From: Melampsora larici-populina 98AG31
Taxonomy: Eukaryota; Basidiomycota; Pucciniomycetes; Pucciniales; Melampsoraceae
Reading direction: 5' to 3'
Assembly (NCBI RefSeq): GCF_000204055.1
Contig: NW_006768780.1
Span: forward strand, 1,366,622-1,430,621
Length of the DNA stretch: 64,000 bases
Numbering within the stretch: the stretch's first letter is position 1; the number at the start of each line of letters is the position of its first letter. Under the pieces are notes generated by a model, which worked only from the letters and a program-made list of their open reading frames with translations, made no database searches and was not told where the DNA came from. Of this stretch, positions 60,301-64,000 are shown piece by piece. The translations under genes were made by a program, and so were the position numbers.

Positions 60301-62162
60301 CTTTCAATCTCATCTTTTTGATTACATTATAGATGGATACTGTCAACAAGAAGCTGACACGATCGAGCGGTCACCGGGCCGACTTCAATCGACGCCGAGA
60401 AAGGGCTAATGAACAACGTAAATCAGCAGGACTACCCAACCTTAAGGCGCTATTGTCCGGGCATGGTATCTGTTGGGGTATACGTGCGGAACGTTGGGAG
60501 AGGATGTGGGCGGCACGAGATGTAAGCCATACCTCTCATTTTATCTTCTTTTTAATTTACTGATTGTAAAATGAATCGATCCATCTTTCAGCTCATCAAT
60601 CGAGTCATGGAAGAAGATTTGACTGAGGTTCACTCAAAGAGACGCCGGTCAAAGAAGGACGGTAAGAAGCACGGTTACTTTGAAGAGGTGGTGTTCTCTG
60701 TGGCAGACTGGCAAGCCTTGAGAGACGTTTTGGACATACTCACCGTAAGTTCAATATAATTACTTCTTTCATTATGTTTTATTATGATGTTTTCTTACTC
60801 TTATTTATCTTTATTTATAGCCATACAAATTCTTAACACGCGATATGGAGGGTAATAAACCCACTGGATCTTTGGTGCTGTTAAAGTATTATCAACTCAA
60901 GACTTCTATGGAGGCCCGAATTAAGAAGATGCATCAAAACGATCCGCTCTACCCCATGGTAGATATAATGATAGACAAGATAATCATTCACTTGAACGAA
61001 GCACTGGAGTGCGACACTCTCCTTCTTGCTGCGGTCTTCCACCCCGGCCTCCGAGTCAAATTCTTTGCTCACTCATTTGGAATGGGCGCCAAAGGCAACA
61101 ATTGGGCTGAAAACCTTTTGAAATGTATTTATAATGAAAAACTTGAAGAACATCAACTTGAACATGATAATCAACCAACCACAGCTCGTCCCCGCTCTGA
61201 AACCCCAACTGACGATCAAGAAGAGTTTGGACAGGACTTCATGCCTTTTTACAATGATGTAGTCATATCAAGTGACCTGACCGAGATCGATCGATACCTT
61301 CAAGGCATCGATCCTTTCTCATCTAAGCTCAACAATCCACAACATGTTCTGGATTGGTGGAAGGTATGACTAACATAAATCTTTTTTAGTTTTTTTATTT
61401 CACTGACATCTTTTGATCTTGCAGACCCATGCCAGTAAATACCCGGTCTTATCAAAATTAGCTCAGGACTACCTCGCCACTCCTGCAGCATCTGCAGCCC
61501 CTGAAAGATTGTTCTCTGTGGCTGGACAGGTTTGCACAGCTGAACGAGGAGGCTTGCTACCACGCATGATTGAGATGACGGTAAGCAGCCAGTTGTGGAT
61601 GATAGAACATGTCCCTTTGTCAGGTGACTTTTCCGAGGTTGCCAAGGTGATTACTTATGCAAAGAAGATGGTTCAAAAGAAAACCAGGAAATCTCACTTT
61701 CGCACTTGATTTGAATACCCTTTTTCTCTCTACACTTTACAATTCTCTTGACTTGTTTCCTTTGTTTTAATTTTCTCTACAGTCCTTACCAACATGCTTG
61801 TCTTTATGTCCGTCTTTTTTCTTTCTCCTTCTCTTGCTTGTCTTTTTTTAACTTTCTTTACGGTCTTTACTCAATAACTTCAGTCCTATCTTTGTGTTTT
61901 CTTTCATGACAGTCTTTTCCAATAAAAACTCGAGGTTTTATTGTTTTTTTCTTCTTTTTTTGATTATCGTGAAATTTTAAAGTTACGTTTTTATTTGGCT
62001 TGAAGCGCTGCAAAACGCTGCGATAAAAAGTTTTGCTTTTAGCTACCAAAACTTGGTAGATTCTTGCCCCCGCTTCCGTTAAAGTAACCTCCCCTCCCCC
62101 CAAGACATTAAGTTACGCAGCTGAGATTTTCAGTTTCTGCGCTGCGCTGCAAGCCAGGCTTG
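57377..62162 (+). mobile_element. hAT transposon nested in gag
   Basis: 4786 bp. Terminal inverted repeats are CAAGCCTGGCTCGCAGCG (left) and the complement of CGCTGCAAGCCAGGCTTG (right), 17 of 18 matching. Flanks TCTCGGA at 57370-57376 and 62163-62169 match over 7 bp; an eighth base differs. Subterminal regions are loaded with GCGCTGC/AGCGCGC words. It encodes a BED-type hAT transposase. Confidence 0.92.
57946..61709 (+). pseudogene. hAT transposase with BED finger, one in-frame stop
   Basis: Multi-exon, plus strand, from MLTKQTTVDSFLNSG. TGA at codon 55 (58108-58110) is the only obvious lesion. Order of parts: Ser/Arg-rich N-terminus, BED-type finger YKCRSCGQVVRVS ... NLKGHRDGHN, and the RNase H-like core with the aspartates in LIQDVWTVKGN and SVSDSGSNNF. 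Then a CHKMGLIVKAGLDAL helix, a long acidic Ser/Asp insert (about 60040-60170), LLLAAVFHPGLRVKFF, and the dimerisation domain YLATPAASAAPERLFSVAGQ. Introns fall between the exons, for example 58285-58360, 59294-59443 and 61366-61424. A downstream start could give an almost complete protein lacking only 55 residues. Confidence 0.85.
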
Positions 62163-62505
62163 TCTCGGATCAACTACCGAGTCATCTATTAGGGAATCAT
62201 CAACCATGCAAGTGGATGTAAAAAAGCTTTGTTTTTACTGTAAGGAACCTGGTCATGTGATAGCAGATTGCGGAAAGAGAGCCAAGAAGGAACTTCGTGA
62301 AAAAGAGAAGGATGACACAAAATCCACCCACAAACTCAATGTAGCTTCTGTTGAATTCAGTGAACTTGATATAGGTTTTACAGGTTGATCAGGCATTGGG
62401 GGGTATTTTTTTTTCTGTTGTAGCTTTTGTATATTTACCTCTGCCTAAATTTTTGTCCAATTTTTTGTGTCTAGTATGTATCAGAGAATTGTTGAGGGGG
62501 GGGGG

Positions 62506-62671
62506 TGTTACGGGTGACGGTTTCAAGGGTCTCAGTTGCTGTGTTTCAGCCTCAGCGTGGCGGTTATCCTCACCAATCCCATGCCTTTCTTTCCATATAA
62601 ATTGTACTTAGTTTCTATGTTTTGTCCACTTTTGTTAGTTAGTTAGAAATAAAACCTTTTCCGTTCCAACA
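62506..62671 (+). repeat. 3' LTR
   Basis: 164 of 166 bases match the 5' LTR. A polypurine tract (GAG followed by a G-run) ends directly at its first base. Confidence 0.92.
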
Positions 62672-62676
62672 GTGAT
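62672..62676 (+). other. LTR element target duplication, right
   Basis: GTGAT, as at 56294-56298. Confidence 0.92.
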
Positions 62677-62704
62677 ACCTTGGATATACAGTCATGGCTA
62701 CATG

Positions 62705-64000
62705 TAGGGCTGCGACCTGGACCCGACCCTGACCGGCCTACTCTGCCTGAGGGTACTCAGGAAGCACACAGTCCGCGCCCTGGTTCACTTAAACCTAACA
62801 TGATGAGAGTGACAAACGCCCCGCGGGCGCCCCGGGCCACCCGCCTGGCCCGGGCAGCCGACCCTTACAAGGCCATTTTTCTCACAGTTGTCTCAATCAC
62901 AGTAGATTCTTGATCAACAAACTTCAAAGTCACACCCTTGACCCTGTCATATCTTTATCAATAATCCTGATTCCTATCATCATATACAGTATATGTCAAC
63001 CTTGTCCTCTGTTGCTAGAATCCCCGTCACCAGATCTGCTTCATCTTTACATCACTCTATAATGTCTTCCAGTATAGCTCCCTCGGATTCAATCTCCAAA
63101 GTAGCCTCCAATACTACAACCACTGTACGCTCATCTTGGGTGTGGCAATACTTCGTCACCGAAGAGGAGGACGGCGTTCTCAAGAATGTGTGCCGAGCTC
63201 ATCAAGGGTTTATCAACACCAACACCCATGCCAACAACGCCAACGCACCCACTGTGATATGCAACAAAGAAAGCACTTGCTATCAACAAGAACGGCAGTA
63301 CAAAATTGATGATCCAACATCTTGATCGTGAACATCATATTGAACCACCTGTTCAAACTAATCAACCCACCATTGCTGCCTTCTATATCGACGGGGAGCC
63401 AATCCAAGTAAGAGTTTTTATCCTTTTTTTCATACTTTCTTTGTTTTGATCTTTTTTTTTCACTGACCCTTATATATCAACCGTTTTGTCTTTATTTTTA
63501 TTTTACTGTCATCATCTAGGTCCGACCTCTCAACAGAGCTAACCTCAAGGAGGCTCTGATCCGTTTGGTTGTCAATTGAGAGGTCCCTGTGTCCTTTGTC
63601 AACGGTAGGGAGTTCCGCAAGATCATCAACATGATCAACCCCGCAGCTTTTGCATTACTCTCTAAACGGACTGCCATTTCAGATGGAATTCTGGCCACCT
63701 TCCGAGCCAAACAATCAGGCATCATCAACCTTCTCTCTTCCGTCAAGCATGTCAGTAGCACATGTGATGGTTGGACTTCTCCAACCAACATCGCAATGCT
63801 CGGTGTGACCGCGCACTGGATTTCTGATGACTTCAAGCTCCGCGGGATCACTCTTGCTTTGAAGCCAATCAAGGGACCTCACACCGGTTCCAACTTGGCT
63901 TCTCTCCTCAAACAAATCCTGGACTCTTTCAACCTCTCCAAGCGCTTGTATTGTATCACTGCCAACAACACATCCAACAACACCACCATGGGCCAAGCTC
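62705..64000 (+). mobile_element. hAT element, left part, runs off the window
   Basis: Begins TAGGGCTGCGACCTGGACC, similar to the end of the 16499-19372 element (TAGGGGTATGACCCGG), followed by the same kind of GC-rich subterminal stretch. The right end is outside the window, so the 8-bp duplication (left flank GCTACATG) cannot be tested. Confidence 0.7.
62995..64000 (+). pseudogene. hAT transposase, partial and damaged
   Basis: Same family as the 16832-19107 transposase: both have SSIAPSDS, SSWVWQYF or close, NVCRA, and AITDGI/AISDGI. A frameshift near 63265 breaks the BED-like region (NKNGSTKLMIQHLDREHHI is in another frame). A TGA at about 63578-63580 interrupts IRLVVN, stop, EVPVSFV, where the other copy has NQELPVS. 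The core aspartates are seen in STCDGWTSP and CITANNTSNN, the latter changed to Asn. The window ends inside the gene. Confidence 0.85.

Larger units (their letters stand above)
56753..62388 (+). pseudogene. Gag of the LTR element, split by hAT insertion
   Basis: First part 56753-57376: VFKLDQVKTFTRDGSNWDEW, VLSWTIVRSLGLPIQ and YAALKSQFSGIS, the helical copia-type gag (UBN2-like). An in-frame TGA stands at 57191-57193 (DTSD, stop, LWRIGLSL). Second part 62163-62388: zinc knuckle CFYCKEPGHVIADC (C-x2-C-x4-H-x4-C). Taking out the hAT element and one target copy leaves the two parts in the same frame across VSLG and STTESS, so the insertion hit a then-continuous gene. Start chosen at the first ATG after the 5' LTR that leads into the conserved helices. 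Confidence 0.88.
56299..62671 (+). mobile_element. Gag-only LTR retrotransposon (TR-GAG-like) with nested hAT
   Basis: Two 166-bp LTRs (56299-56464 and 62506-62671) start TG, end CA, differ at two positions, and are flanked by the 5-bp duplication GTGAT. Between them lies only a gag gene with a CCHC knuckle; 117 bp after its stop the 3' LTR begins. There is no protease, integrase or reverse transcriptase. Without the nested hAT the element is about 1.6 kb. Such elements must be mobilised by enzymes from an autonomous relative. Confidence 0.92.

Noticed and set aside
1..64000. tRNA or rRNA genes
   Set aside because: None recognised by eye on either strand; a covariance-model scan was not possible here.

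Overview
The window looks like AT-rich, transposon-dense nuclear DNA of a basidiomycete. It is most likely a rust fungus (Pucciniales, Melampsora- or Puccinia-like); I infer this from gene style and cannot confirm the species. Conserved genes have many short GT-AG introns, exons that close perfectly in frame, and fungal orthologues. Between them lie hAT elements, non-LTR retrotransposons, MITEs and a gag-only LTR element.

Layout. 1-1430 is a dimeric satellite and its decayed edge. 1578-3266 (-) is an unrecognised 452-aa gene. 4299-7090 (-) is NDC80, with a truncated LINE next to its start codon (about 7110-8440). 9591-10426 (-) is an unknown protein, 11554-13071 (+) a PRXL2/AhpC-like thioredoxin-fold protein and 13399-15541 (-) an MRS2-type magnesium channel. 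16499-19372 is a hAT element with perfect ends and an 8-bp target duplication but a broken transposase. A second, gap-containing hAT relic fills about 19690-22060. 22293-24020 is a gag-like/F-box/LRR chimera with an in-frame stop. 25626-27101 (-) TFIIB and 27437-27965 (+) COA3 are divergent neighbours. 28824-29884 (-) encodes a secreted protein of three exon-encoded repeats, each starting at a dibasic site.

31086-35426 and 43676-47976 are two copies of a 4.3-kb segmental duplication, each with a RING-H2 gene and an acyl-protein-thioesterase-like gene. They are separated by a LINE that hosts two MITEs with target duplications, and by modular repeats. 48887-49508 (+) is mitochondrial ribosomal protein bS6m (MRP17), 50709-51054 (-) ATP synthase subunit J (ATP18) and 51382-54563 (+) a PMT2-type protein O-mannosyltransferase. 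56299-62671 is a gag-only LTR retrotransposon (166-bp LTRs, GTGAT target duplication). Its gag is split by a 4.8-kb hAT element. The window ends inside another hAT element (from about 62705).

Housekeeping functions are kinetochore (NDC80), RNA polymerase II initiation (TFIIB), the secretory pathway (PMT2) and four mitochondrial products (COA3, MRP17, ATP18 and probably MRS2). They are not an operon or pathway cluster. The most unusual items are the gag-only LTR element with its nested hAT, the three-exon repeat protein, the gag/F-box chimera, and the thioesterase pair damaged at different catalytic positions.
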